A stretch of 64,000 bases of DNA from Dyadobacter sp. CY326 (GTDB taxonomy: Bacteria > Bacteroidota > Bacteroidia > Cytophagales > Spirosomataceae), in NCBI RefSeq assembly GCF_021390515.1, contig NZ_JAJUXI010000007.1:372001-436000 (forward strand). The letters are read 5' to 3'. Position numbers and translations under genes: made by a program. Under the pieces are notes generated by a model. It saw nothing but the letters and a program-made list of their open reading frames with translations, was not told the DNA's origin and did no database searches. Shown here piece after piece: positions 1 through 8,225 of the stretch. Each line of letters opens with the position of its first letter. Positions within the stretch are counted from its first letter, which is position 1.

Positions 1-494
1 AAAGCCGGGACTGCAACCGCAATCGGGTTGGTTCCAAGCAACTTATCCAAAGAAAAAGTTGGCGTAACCAACGGTGCAGCATTGGTCATTGTCCAGCCGA
101 TCATGTCTTTTTCCAAAGCCAGCATGGCATGATATCCGGCAATGCCAAAGTGGTTTGAATTCCGTACAGAAACCCATCCCGAACCCACTTTTTCGGCTTT
201 CTCCATGGCAATTTCCATGGCTTTCGGCGCAACCACCAGTCCCAGCCCTCTGTCTCCGTCCACAACTGCCGTGCTAGGCGTTTCATAGACAACTTTCACT
301 TCCGGTTTGGGATTAAGGCGGCCGTGATCATACAAACGAACATAACCCGCCAACCTTGCAATTCCATGCGAATCGACCCCACGCAAATCTGCACTTACCA
401 AAACGGTCGCCGCCAGTCTAGCCTCTTCCTCTGAACATCCTATGGCAAGGAAAACTTCTTCCGTAAAATGTTTTAAATAGCTGGCCTGATACAT
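1..494 (-). CDS. Malate/L-lactate dehydrogenase family oxidoreductase (N-terminal part, cut by window edge)
   Basis: Partial gene: only the first 164 or so codons are inside the window and the reading frame stays open to base 1. The translated minus strand carries hallmarks of the Ldh_2 family of NAD(P)-dependent 2-hydroxyacid dehydrogenases: ADLRGVDSHGIARL near residues 31-44, the conserved VRNSNHFGIAGYHA block, and TNAAPLV followed by LGTNPIAVA. Members oxidise malate, lactate, ureidoglycolate or related hydroxyacids in the cytoplasm; the substrate cannot be told from this fragment. I chose the ATG at 492-494 because family members begin close to this point and a good promoter lies at 560-590. 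In-frame GTG codons at 533 and 548 are possible alternatives. It is divergent from the next gene. Confidence 0.85.
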   Translation of the reverse strand, partial: MYQASYLKHFTEEVFLAIGCSEEEARLAATVLVSADLRGVDSHGIARLAGYVRLYDHGRLNPKPEVKVVYETPSTAVVDGDRGLGLVVAPKAMEIAMEKAEKVGSGWVSVRNSNHFGIAGYHAMLALEKDMIGWTMTNAAPLVTPTFSLDKLLGTNPIAVAVPA

Positions 495-559
495 ATAAGT
501 TGAATGAGTGAGCTTACGTTGATTTTCCTGCACGCTGTTTGCCGGCACGCGAGGCGCTG

Positions 560-590
560 CAAATATCCTAATTCAAATGGCATCGTCCAA
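560..590 (-). promoter_or_regulatory. Bacteroidota-type promoter for the Ldh-family gene
   Basis: On the minus strand, TTG (590-588) is followed after 20 bases by GATATTTG (567-560). This fits the Bacteroidota primary sigma consensus TTG-N19-21-TAnnTTTG except for the first base of the -7 element. Transcription would start near 553, about 60 bases before the chosen ATG. Inferred from pattern only. Confidence 0.45.
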
Positions 591-650
591 TATTTCATCA
601 AAATCTGTTCGCTGGCCGCGACTTAAAATATGGTTAACAATGCAACACTT

Positions 651-683
651 TTGCCCGTTTCAGAGAATGATTCCCTATATTTG
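651..683 (+). promoter_or_regulatory. Bacteroidota-type promoter for the 702 gene
   Basis: TTG at 651-653, a 22-base spacer and TATATTTG at 676-683 match the Bacteroidota promoter consensus (TAnnTTTG at -7, TTG at -33), with a spacer slightly longer than usual. Predicted transcription start is near 690, twelve bases before the ATG at 702. This argues against the longer reading frame that opens at 630, which would start upstream of the promoter. Confidence 0.5.
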
Positions 684-701
684 AAACATTCTTTTAATGC
701 T

Positions 702-1316
702 ATGAGACAACGCTTATTTATTGTCCTTTTAATACTCACAGGGAGTTTCCAGGCGTGGTCCCAGGATCATTATGATGCCAAAAAAGCACTTTCAAGCGAA
801 GAACTTTTCCTCAAACAAAGCACCACAAACCGCGTAATTGCCTCTCCCGGGCAGAAATATCTCGTTTTAGACGCGTCCCCTACGATCGGCGGCTTTCACC
901 GATATCGCTTTTTTCCCGGCGATAATATCAAGTTCCGGATGCATAACGAAACCATTCGCTTCAACGAAACCATTGCCAGCGTCACGGACTCGTCTTTCAG
1001 CATTGCCATCATTAATGAAGCCGTTGGCCGAATGGATTATCAGGAAATCCTTTTGAAGGATATCAGGCTTATGAAAGTCTCCCGAAGGATTCCGTTCGTT
1101 TCGCAACTGGCTCCATTGCTGCCGCTTGCGGGGTTAATTTACATCGGCGCTGATTTTTTCAATAAAGGAATTGATAATAAAAGATATACAACCGACGCTT
1201 CGTCGCTCTTTGTGGGCGGGGCGTTTATGGCGGCAGGTTTTGTTTGTTACAAATTGACATTTTCATCGTTGAAGATCAACAGCAAAAACAAGCTGAAAGT
1301 CCTGGAAACCTATTAA
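702..1316 (+). CDS. Exported protein of unknown function with C-terminal hydrophobic segments
   Basis: I do not recognise this 204-residue protein. It begins with a clear Sec signal peptide (MRQRLFIVLLILTGSF, likely cleaved after AWSQ) and is therefore exported to the periplasm or outer membrane. The mature part has a soluble, beta-looking stretch with FPGDNIKFRM and ITSVTDSSFSI-like alternation, then two hydrophobic stretches near the C-terminus (around LAPLLPLAGLIYIGADFF and SLFVGGAFMAAGFVCY) that may be membrane segments. The ATG at 702 is preferred over the frame start at 630 because the signal peptide begins there and a TATATTTG promoter element lies at 676-683. It is followed 60 bases later by aroA, without an obvious terminator. 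Confidence 0.6.
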   Translation: MRQRLFIVLLILTGSFQAWSQDHYDAKKALSSEELFLKQSTTNRVIASPGQKYLVLDASPTIGGFHRYRFFPGDNIKFRMHNETIRFNETIASVTDSSFSIAIINEAVGRMDYQEILLKDIRLMKVSRRIPFVSQLAPLLPLAGLIYIGADFFNKGIDNKRYTTDASSLFVGGAFMAAGFVCYKLTFSSLKINSKNKLKVLETY

Positions 1317-1376
1317 TACAAAACCATTGCCTCCAAAGGCCAAGCGCCTTTGCATTCCCTAATCTGATTACTTGAA

Positions 1377-2612
1377 GTGAAATCCATTCTAGTCCACCCA
1401 CCCAAACAATCCATACGCGCAGAAATAAGACTGGCAGCATCCAAAAGTGAATGCAACCGTGCGCTCATTATCAATGCATTGACTGGTTTTCAATGTGAGC
1501 TTTCGAACATTTCGGAAGCCCGCGATTCACAAACAATGCTCAGGCTGCTCGATTCGCAGGACACCATTGCCGATGTGATCGATGCAGGCACTACAATGCG
1601 TTTTTTGACAGCTTATTTCGCAGTAACCGGTCAAAACAAGATTATGACCGGCACGCCGCGGATGTGTGAAAGGCCGATCGGGATCTTGGTGGATGCCTTA
1701 CGAATCCTGGGCGCAGACATTGAATATCAGCAAGAAACAGGCTTTCCGCCATTGAAACTGAATGGTTTCACTTACTCCGGCACGAACGAAATTACAATGC
1801 GTGGCGACGTAAGCAGCCAATATATTTCCGCATTGCTGCTTGTTGCGCCAAGTTTGCCTAGCGGTTTAAAAATAAAGCTGGAAGGAGAAGTTGGTTCAAA
1901 GCCTTACATTGAAATGACGCTCAATCAAATGGCTCATTTCGGCATTGAATATCAGGCAGATTGGCTTACAAACATGATCATTGTTCCGCCATTCAAATAT
2001 CAGCCGCATCCTTATGCAATTGAATCCGACTGGTCGGGTGCGAGTTACTGGTATAGCATTGTTGCACTGGCCGAAGATGCGGAAGTGGAGCTTTTGGGCT
2101 TGAAAAAAGACTCTTTGCAGGGCGACAGCGCCATTGTCAAAATTATGGAGCATCTGGGCGTCGCAAGTGTTTTCACAGAACGCGGCGTGCTTTTGACCAA
2201 AACCCCACCCGCAGCATCCATTGGCTGGGATTTCACAGATTGCCCCGACCTTGCCCAAACCGTCGCTGTTTGCTGCGCTGTAAAAGACATTCGCCTTTCC
2301 TTAACCGGCATTGAAAGTTTGAAAATAAAGGAAACAGACCGCGTTTTCGCATTGCAGCAGGAATTGCAAAAGCTTGGCGCGACGCTCAAAGAAATTGAGA
2401 AAGATCATCTCTACGAAGTGACCCGCATTCCGGGATTCGAGCCAAAAGAGACACCTTCCATTCACACTTATGATGATCACCGCATGGCCATGGCATTCGC
2501 CCCGGCTGGAATGGTTTCACCGATTATCATTGAAGAACCAGGCGTTGTTGTAAAATCCTATCCGGGTTATTGGAAAGATCTTTCCGTTGTTACAACCTGG
2601 GAGGAAGTCTGA
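1377..2612 (+). CDS. aroA: 3-phosphoshikimate 1-carboxyvinyltransferase (EPSP synthase)
   Basis: Cytoplasmic enzyme of the shikimate pathway that transfers the enolpyruvyl group of PEP to shikimate-3-phosphate. The 411-residue length is slightly shorter than the usual ~427. Visible signatures are ASKSECNRAL near residue 22 (the K-S-x-x-N-R phosphate-binding loop), DAGTTMRFLTA (variant of NAGTAMR), KPYIEMTL, ETDRVFALQ, and TYDDHRMAMAFA near the C-terminus containing the DHRMAM motif. The start is a GTG: an in-frame TGA lies four codons upstream (1365-1367) and no ATG intervenes. The next gene begins 25 bases after its stop, so the two may be co-transcribed, although they are not functionally linked in an obvious way. 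Confidence 0.95.
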   Translation: MKSILVHPPKQSIRAEIRLAASKSECNRALIINALTGFQCELSNISEARDSQTMLRLLDSQDTIADVIDAGTTMRFLTAYFAVTGQNKIMTGTPRMCERPIGILVDALRILGADIEYQQETGFPPLKLNGFTYSGTNEITMRGDVSSQYISALLLVAPSLPSGLKIKLEGEVGSKPYIEMTLNQMAHFGIEYQADWLTNMIIVPPFKYQPHPYAIESDWSGASYWYSIVALAEDAEVELLGLKKDSLQGDSAIVKIMEHLGVASVFTERGVLLTKTPPAASIGWDFTDCPDLAQTVAVCCAVKDIRLSLTGIESLKIKETDRVFALQQELQKLGATLKEIEKDHLYEVTRIPGFEPKETPSIHTYDDHRMAMAFAPAGMVSPIIIEEPGVVVKSYPGYWKDLSVVTTWEEV

Positions 2613-2637
2613 TTTGCTGCCATTAACACACTGATTT

Positions 2638-4230
2638 ATGGAAATGCTTACCTCGTTCTTTGCTGCGATCCCGATTTGGGTTTATATCATTATCATTCCT
2701 GTTGCGATCGCTGTCAGGGACATTTTGCAGCGGAAGCACACCATTCAGCATAACTTTCCCCTGGTCGGGCATTTTCGTTACATGCTCGAAACGATTGGCC
2801 CGGAATTGCGGCAATACATTGTTGCCAATAACCGCGAGGAACTGCCTTTCAATCGCCGTCAGCGCTCGTGGATTTACGCTTCTTCCAAAAAAGAAAACAA
2901 TTATCAGGGTTTTGGCACCGACCAAAATATGCAGGAAGCCGGTTATGTGCTGATAAAACCTGCCATGCTTCCTTATAAGCTGGATACAACGCACAGCCAT
3001 CACGTCCTGAATGGTAATGATCCGCATCATTACACAATTCCTTCGGCGAAGGTTATCGGCGAATTCCATAAAAGAAAAAGACCTTATCGCCCGCGTTCCA
3101 TCGTGAATGTGAGCGCAATGAGCTTTGGATCACTTTCTTCACGAGCAATTGAATCGTTAAATAAAGGCTCATTCCAGTTCGGCAATTACCATAACACGGG
3201 CGAAGGCGGATTGTCTCCCTATCACAAATTCGGCGCAGATGTGGTCTTTAACATGGGAACTTCATATTTCGGCGTTCGCGATGATCAAGGAAATTTTGTG
3301 ATGGAAAAGTTGGTGAAAATGACCAAACTGAATCCATTTGTGCGCATGATCGAGCTTAAACTTTCGCAAGGTGCCAAACCAGGAAAGGGCGGCGTGCTGC
3401 CCGCCAGCAAGATCACTGCAGAAATTGCAGAGATCCGTGGCGTTCCCATCGGCAAAGACGTTGTTTCGCCTCCCTATCACAGTGCTTTTTCAGATGTAAA
3501 AGGAATGATCGATTTTATTGAGCAAATGGCCGCTGAAACGGGCTTGCCTGTTGGAATAAAATCTGCTGTTGGAAAAACGGATATGTGGGAAGAATTGGCC
3601 GACCTCATGGCTGAAACCGGAAAAGGCCCCGACTTTATCACCATTGACGGCGGCGAAGGCGGAACAGGCGCAGCGCCGCCATCATTCGCAGACCACGTTT
3701 CGTTGCCGCTTGTTTTCGCTTTCAGCACGGTTTATAAAATATTCCAAAAGAGAAACCTGACCGACAAGCTGACTTTCATCGCATCCGGCAAGCTCGGACT
3801 TCCGGCGCAGGCCGTAATGGCATTCTCGATGGGCGCCGATGTGATCAATGTTGCGCGCGAAGCAATGATGTCAATTGGCTGCATTCAAGCGCAGACTTGC
3901 CACACAAACCGCTGCCCAACAGGCATTGCAACCAATAACAAATGGCTCGAAGCTGGCATTGATCCCGCGCTGAAAACCGAGCGCTTCAACAGTTATATGA
4001 GCACGCTGGCGAAGGAAATTATCGAAATCACGCATGCGACGGGTTACGAGCATCCCTGCCAGTTTGGAATGAATGATGTGGACATTTCCATGGGCGACCA
4101 AAACCGAACGATCTCCCTGGCTGACAATTATGGTTATCTGAAAACGATCGTTCCATATTCAGGAATTAAGCCCTTACTCGAATGCCCGCATCTCGGTGGG
4201 AGAAAAATTCCTGGTGAAAAAGTTGCCTAA
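2638..4230 (+). CDS. FMN-binding glutamate synthase family protein
   Basis: A 530-residue protein homologous to the synthase (FMN, Fe-S) domain of GltB/GltS but without the glutaminase domain. The N-terminus has one hydrophobic segment (around residues 8-25) followed by basic residues, so it is probably anchored to the inner membrane. Typical elements are VSAMSFGSLSSRA (start of the TIM barrel), NTGEGGLSPYH, QGAKPGKGGVLPA, IDGGEGGTGAAP, and the cysteine cluster CIQAQTCHTNRCPTGIAT that in the family binds a 3Fe-4S cluster. Stand-alone proteins of this type are widespread, and their physiological reaction is not well defined, so glutamate synthesis should not be assumed. The ATG at 2638 gives a membrane anchor; another ATG lies two codons later. 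Confidence 0.9.
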   Translation: MEMLTSFFAAIPIWVYIIIIPVAIAVRDILQRKHTIQHNFPLVGHFRYMLETIGPELRQYIVANNREELPFNRRQRSWIYASSKKENNYQGFGTDQNMQEAGYVLIKPAMLPYKLDTTHSHHVLNGNDPHHYTIPSAKVIGEFHKRKRPYRPRSIVNVSAMSFGSLSSRAIESLNKGSFQFGNYHNTGEGGLSPYHKFGADVVFNMGTSYFGVRDDQGNFVMEKLVKMTKLNPFVRMIELKLSQGAKPGKGGVLPASKITAEIAEIRGVPIGKDVVSPPYHSAFSDVKGMIDFIEQMAAETGLPVGIKSAVGKTDMWEELADLMAETGKGPDFITIDGGEGGTGAAPPSFADHVSLPLVFAFSTVYKIFQKRNLTDKLTFIASGKLGLPAQAVMAFSMGADVINVAREAMMSIGCIQAQTCHTNRCPTGIATNNKWLEAGIDPALKTERFNSYMSTLAKEIIEITHATGYEHPCQFGMNDVDISMGDQNRTISLADNYGYLKTIVPYSGIKPLLECPHLGGRKIPGEKVA

Positions 4231-4337
4231 TCGTTTATGGCTGTATTTAACTGCAACAGTTCCAAACTTTTGCACAAAAAGCAGTATATCAAAATATGAC
4301 CTGCGGGCGTTGGTTTGATAGTTAAACATGGAAAACA

Positions 4338-6002
4338 ATGATTAAAACGCTACTAGTCACCATTTTTGCCTTTTCCCTCGGTCTGAGCTGCACCTTTGCC
4401 CAAAGTAACCCGCGTTATTTTGTTTTGTTCAAAGACAAAAACAACACGACCTTTTCCGCAGACAAGCCGGCAGAATTCCTCTCAGCGCGTTCCGTTGCCC
4501 GCAGAACACGACAGAACATTCCAATTACGACTCAGGATTTCCCCGTTAACCCGGGTTATGTGTCGGCTATAAAACAGGTGGGTGCGGAAGTTATTTTCAC
4601 TTCCCGCTGGTTTAACGGCGCCATTGTAGAGGCGACCGCTGCACAGCTTGCCAACATTCGGAAACTGCCGTTTTTTAAAAGCATTGAATTTGATTTGCCT
4701 GTTGCCAACATTGGTTCGAAATCGCCCGGCGTGGAGCGCGTTGGCGGTGTTAACAAAAAGTTTGAGACAACCGAAGATCTGAATTACGGAAATATGAATG
4801 CCCAGTTGGCACTCATGGACGTTCCAAGTTTGCATAACAAAGGCTTTCACGGCGAAGGCATGCTCATCGCCGTTTTGGACAATGGATTTTTAAATGGTGA
4901 TCAGGTTCCGTTTTTGAAGCCGCTTCGCGACGAAAAAAGGATCGTCGACACTTATGATTTTATGGGCCGGGAAACAAATGTTTTCAATGACGGATCACAC
5001 GGCTTAAATGTAATTTCAACCATGGCAGCCGACCAGCCCGGAACAATGATCGGAGCGGCTTTCGAAGCGAATTACGCGCTTTACAGAACAGAAAACGACT
5101 TTCTTGAATCACCATATGAGGAAATTGCGTGGTTGATGGCCGCCGAGCGCGCGGATAGCTTGGGCGCAGATGTGATCAATTCTTCTCTGGGTTACAATCA
5201 GTTTGACGACGAGTTTGCCAAGCCGGAATACAGTTACACGTATCAGGATATGGACGGCAAAACGACCATTGTCAGCCGCGCCGCACGCTTTGCGACACGA
5301 ACTGGCATTTTGGTCGTCACTTCGGCTGGAAATGAGGGAAATAAGGCGTGGCATTACATTGTCGCGCCCGCTGACGTGGATTCTGTGCTGACCGTCGGCG
5401 CAACGAATTATGAACGCGCTTATGCTGCATTAAGCTCCGTAGGCCCGAATGCGGCAGGCCAGCAAAAGCCTGATGTCGCGGCCGTTGGACTGGGCGCCGT
5501 GATCGGCAACACGTCCGGCAATGTTTCCAGCAACAACGGAACTTCGTTTTCGTCGCCGTTAATGGCTGGTTTTTCAACGATTTTGTGGCAGGCATATCCT
5601 AACTTGACCGCGCAGCAGCTTATTTACGCCATCAAAAAATCGGGTCACCAGGCCAGTGCGCCTGACAATTTGTTGGGTTATGGCGTCCCGAGCGCTGTGA
5701 GGGCAGAAAAAATTATTCAGGAAGAATTTTCACCGCTGGGAACGGAGGATAACCTGCTGTCTGCCATTGTTTTATCACCAAATCCGGTTCAGGACGACGC
5801 AAGTCTTTCCATTCCGCAACATTTGATTGGCAAACAAGCAGTGCTCAATTTATATGGACAGAATGGCAAAACATTAAGCACATTGGAATCAAAACTGACT
5901 GCTAACCAACCCATTGCAGCAACGCAATTGCCGGCAGGATTATATTTGGTAAAAATTAAGGTTGACAATCAGGAGAAAGCGCTGAAATTTATCAAGCAGT
6001 GA
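4338..6002 (+). CDS. Subtilisin-like serine peptidase (S8) with T9SS sorting domain
   Basis: Secreted protease of 554 residues. Residues 1-22 form a signal peptide ending at FAQ. A propeptide-like region follows, then the S8 catalytic domain: Asp181 in AVLDNGF, His221 in DGSHGLN, oxyanion Asn332 in SAGNEG and Ser403 in NGTSFSSPLMAG, so the catalytic set is complete. The last 75 or so residues (LSPNPVQDDASL to LYLVKIKVDNQEKALKFIKQ) are a type A T9SS C-terminal domain, which directs export across the outer membrane and attachment to or release from the cell surface. Its 3' end overlaps the convergent Nudix gene by 11 bases and no terminator is visible there. Confidence 0.93.
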   Translation: MIKTLLVTIFAFSLGLSCTFAQSNPRYFVLFKDKNNTTFSADKPAEFLSARSVARRTRQNIPITTQDFPVNPGYVSAIKQVGAEVIFTSRWFNGAIVEATAAQLANIRKLPFFKSIEFDLPVANIGSKSPGVERVGGVNKKFETTEDLNYGNMNAQLALMDVPSLHNKGFHGEGMLIAVLDNGFLNGDQVPFLKPLRDEKRIVDTYDFMGRETNVFNDGSHGLNVISTMAADQPGTMIGAAFEANYALYRTENDFLESPYEEIAWLMAAERADSLGADVINSSLGYNQFDDEFAKPEYSYTYQDMDGKTTIVSRAARFATRTGILVVTSAGNEGNKAWHYIVAPADVDSVLTVGATNYERAYAALSSVGPNAAGQQKPDVAAVGLGAVIGNTSGNVSSNNGTSFSSPLMAGFSTILWQAYPNLTAQQLIYAIKKSGHQASAPDNLLGYGVPSAVRAEKIIQEEFSPLGTEDNLLSAIVLSPNPVQDDASLSIPQHLIGKQAVLNLYGQNGKTLSTLESKLTANQPIAATQLPAGLYLVKIKVDNQEKALKFIKQ

Positions 6003-6528
6003 CCTTGCGGATCATGCGCACGACGGATTCTGAATCATTCAATTTTGCAACATCCTGCAAAGGAACCCATTGCACATCCAATGACTCGTCATTAACCACG
6101 ATGTCCTGTCCTTCCGCAGCTTTGAACGCATAACGAATGTCATAATGATTGTGCGCCGGAAGGCCTTTCCGTTCCGGAATGAGGTGAATATCCACATCAA
6201 AAATGCCTTCTTTATACAATTCCAATTGTTGAATGCCTGTTTCTTCCCAAATTTCTTTCCGGGCAACTCGCTCGGTGTCAGGATCTCCATCACAATGCCC
6301 GCCTGGTTGCAGCCAGTGTCCCAGCTTTTGGTGATGCATGAGCAAAACCGAGTTTCCATCCGCCGACAGCACCAATCCCGAAGCGGTCACATGCCCGATC
6401 AGCAATGATCTTTCGAAGCAATCTTCGTGACTTTTGACAAAATCAATTGTTGCCAAATACATTTCATTTTCAAGTCCGTTTTCGGGTGTATAAGCATTTA
6501 AAAGGGATAACAAACTGTTCCGCTTCAT
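5992..6528 (-). CDS. Nudix hydrolase with a variant Nudix box
   Basis: Cytoplasmic hydrolase of 178 residues of the Nudix superfamily, which cleaves nucleoside diphosphates linked to another moiety. The box reads GGHCDGDPDTERVARKEIWE followed by ETGI. Compared with the consensus G-x5-E-x7-R-E-U-x-E-E-x-G-U, the first Glu is Pro and the Arg is Lys, while the metal-binding EEIWEE-type core (E-x-x-E-E) is kept. This WLQPGGHxDGD subtype is familiar in bacterial Nudix proteins, so activity is plausible but the substrate is unknown. It is transcribed divergently from the DUF2911 gene, with 75 bases between the starts. Confidence 0.88.
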   Translation of the reverse strand: MKRNSLLSLLNAYTPENGLENEMYLATIDFVKSHEDCFERSLLIGHVTASGLVLSADGNSVLLMHHQKLGHWLQPGGHCDGDPDTERVARKEIWEETGIQQLELYKEGIFDVDIHLIPERKGLPAHNHYDIRYAFKAAEGQDIVVNDESLDVQWVPLQDVAKLNDSESVVRMIRKVTA

Positions 6529-6603
6529 GTAGGCTATGTGATTTTTTCATTCTAATTTCACCACAAGTTTAATACTTCAAGAAATAAACCACCTTATTTA
6601 AAA

Positions 6604-7518
6604 ATGAAAAAATACTTCTTATCAGTGTCCATTGCCGCTTTACTTGCAACAACTGCCATCGGACAACGCACCCCACAAGCCAGTCCGTCCGCCAGTGTCA
6701 TGCAGAGCATTGGTGTCACTGATTTTACTGTGAAATACTCACGCCCGTCGATCAAAGGCCGGAAGATTTTCGCCGACAGCTCAGAACTGGCTCCTTACAA
6801 CCAAATCTGGCGCACAGGCGCGAACATGGCGACGACATTGGAAGCGGGAACCGATTTTTCATTCGGAGGCAAAAAAGTGCCTGCCGGAAAATATGCATTA
6901 TTCTCCATTCCATCAGGTGCTGCCTGGACGGTGATTTTGAACAAAAACTTCAATCAGGGCGGAACGCAGGATTATAAAGAATCGGAAGACGTGGCAAGAA
7001 TAATGGTTGTCCCGACATCTGCCGAATTCAATGAGAGCTTTAAGATCAGCATTGATCCGACTTCAGACAGCACCGGATTTTTGAACATTTCCTGGTCGTC
7101 CGTTAACATTCCGGTTCCGTTGGCAGTTGGCACCGAAGCATTGACAATGGCCGGTTTGAATAAAGCAGTTGCCGAAAAACCTGAGGACATTGGCGTTTTG
7201 CAAAGCACTGCGGGTTATTTATTATCCCAAGGTAAGGATTTGCAAGTTGCGCTTGCAATGGCTGATAAAGCGATTGGTTTAAAAGAATCGTATTTTAATT
7301 ATTGGTTGAAAGCACAGATTTTGAGCAAATTAGGCAAGAATGCAGAAGCATTGCCAGCCGCCCAAAAGGCGTTGACATTGGGAACAACCGCACCAGACGG
7401 CGCATTCACAACTTTTTACAAAGGCCAGATCGAAAAGGGCATTACGCAGATCCAATCAAAAATATCAGCCGCCCCAAAGCAAGCCGCTGCATCCGTAAAA
7501 GGAAAGAAGAAGAAATAA
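6604..7518 (+). CDS. DUF2911 domain-containing exported protein
   Basis: Protein of 304 residues with an N-terminal signal peptide (MKKYFLSVSIAALLATTAIGQ). Residues about 25-175 form a DUF2911 domain, recognisable by VKYSRPSIKGRKIF, LAPYNQIWRTGANMATTLE and VPAGKYALFSIP. The C-terminal third (about 185-280) is helical and resembles tetratricopeptide repeats, with KAIGLKESYFNYWLKAQIL and ALPAAQKAL. The tail is very basic (KGKKKK). DUF2911 proteins are common in Bacteroidota and are exported; their function is not established. A strong terminator follows at 7525-7569, shared with the convergent TRIC gene. Confidence 0.85.
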   Translation: MKKYFLSVSIAALLATTAIGQRTPQASPSASVMQSIGVTDFTVKYSRPSIKGRKIFADSSELAPYNQIWRTGANMATTLEAGTDFSFGGKKVPAGKYALFSIPSGAAWTVILNKNFNQGGTQDYKESEDVARIMVVPTSAEFNESFKISIDPTSDSTGFLNISWSSVNIPVPLAVGTEALTMAGLNKAVAEKPEDIGVLQSTAGYLLSQGKDLQVALAMADKAIGLKESYFNYWLKAQILSKLGKNAEALPAAQKALTLGTTAPDGAFTTFYKGQIEKGITQIQSKISAAPKQAAASVKGKKKK

Positions 7519-7524
7519 TTAAGA

Positions 7525-7569
7525 CGTCAGGGATGCCCATTGAATGAGTTGGCATCCCCGACGATTTTT
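7525..7569. terminator. Bidirectional rho-independent terminator
   Basis: Inverted repeat of 13 bases with one mismatch (7525-7537 with 7551-7563), 13-base loop, followed on the plus strand by ATTTTTG and on the minus strand by a short T-containing tail. It sits between the convergent ends of the DUF2911 gene and the TRIC channel gene. Confidence 0.75.
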
Positions 7570-7608
7570 GTGCAAAAAATTGCAACGATAAACCCCGGAA
7601 CCATAATG

Positions 7609-8217
7609 CTAACGGAAAAACCGCGGCACGCTCCATCCGTAACGGACTGCCAGGATGCGAATCGTGATGATAACCAACGACGCGGTGATAAACGCCACAT
7701 TACGCCCCGCGCCGATTTCGTCCAATAACAAATAAACACATGCCCCTGCCAGACAAGCAGTTGCGTACACTTCTTTTCGGTAGATGATCGGAATTTCATT
7801 CGTCATCATGTCACGGATAACGCCTCCCATTGTGGCGGTAAAAACACCCATAATCACAGCAATCTCTGGCCTGACGCCTAAATGAAGGGCTTTTTCGGTG
7901 CCCACGATGGTGAATAACGCAATGCCGAATGTGTCAAACAAAAAGAGCGTTTTGCGCAAGCGAAGGAGAAATTTGTAAAAAATGAATGTGACCAATATTC
8001 CCGCCATAATGGCGTAAATGATCGTGATGTCGCTAATCCAGACCAGAGGATAACTATCTAGCAAAATATCCCGCAGCGTTCCACCGCCAATGGAGGAAAT
8101 GAATGCAGTGAAACTCGCGCCGAACCAATCCTGATGCTGCTGATCTTTCACAGCCAGCGCCCCGGAAATCGCAAACGCGAATGTTCCGATAATCTCTAAA
8201 ATATATTGGATGCTCAT
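7609..8217 (-). CDS. TRIC-type cation channel family protein (UPF0126/YadS-like)
   Basis: Inner-membrane protein of 202 residues with about seven hydrophobic segments. It shows the duplicated glycine-rich motif of prokaryotic TRIC (trimeric intracellular cation channel) relatives: SSIGGGTLRDILL near residue 42 and TMGGVIRDMM near residue 130, each at the end of a broken pore helix. Family members form homotrimeric channels for monovalent cations; the physiological role in bacteria is unclear. Its start is only 8 bases after the thyA stop, so it is the distal gene of a thyA transcript. The call is firm at family level, while the ion and function are inferred from homologues. Confidence 0.9.
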   Translation of the reverse strand: MSIQYILEIIGTFAFAISGALAVKDQQHQDWFGASFTAFISSIGGGTLRDILLDSYPLVWISDITIIYAIMAGILVTFIFYKFLLRLRKTLFLFDTFGIALFTIVGTEKALHLGVRPEIAVIMGVFTATMGGVIRDMMTNEIPIIYRKEVYATACLAGACVYLLLDEIGAGRNVAFITASLVIITIRILAVRYGWSVPRFFR

Positions 8218-8225
8218 CTCAAAAC

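Noticed and set aside
630..701. Upstream extension of the exported hypothetical protein
   Set aside because: It lies across a good promoter and in front of a clear signal peptide, so it is not likely to be translated.
1334..1352. Hairpin CAAAGGC/GCCTTTG before aroA as a terminator
   Set aside because: The stem is only 7 bp and no T-run follows, so termination is not supported.
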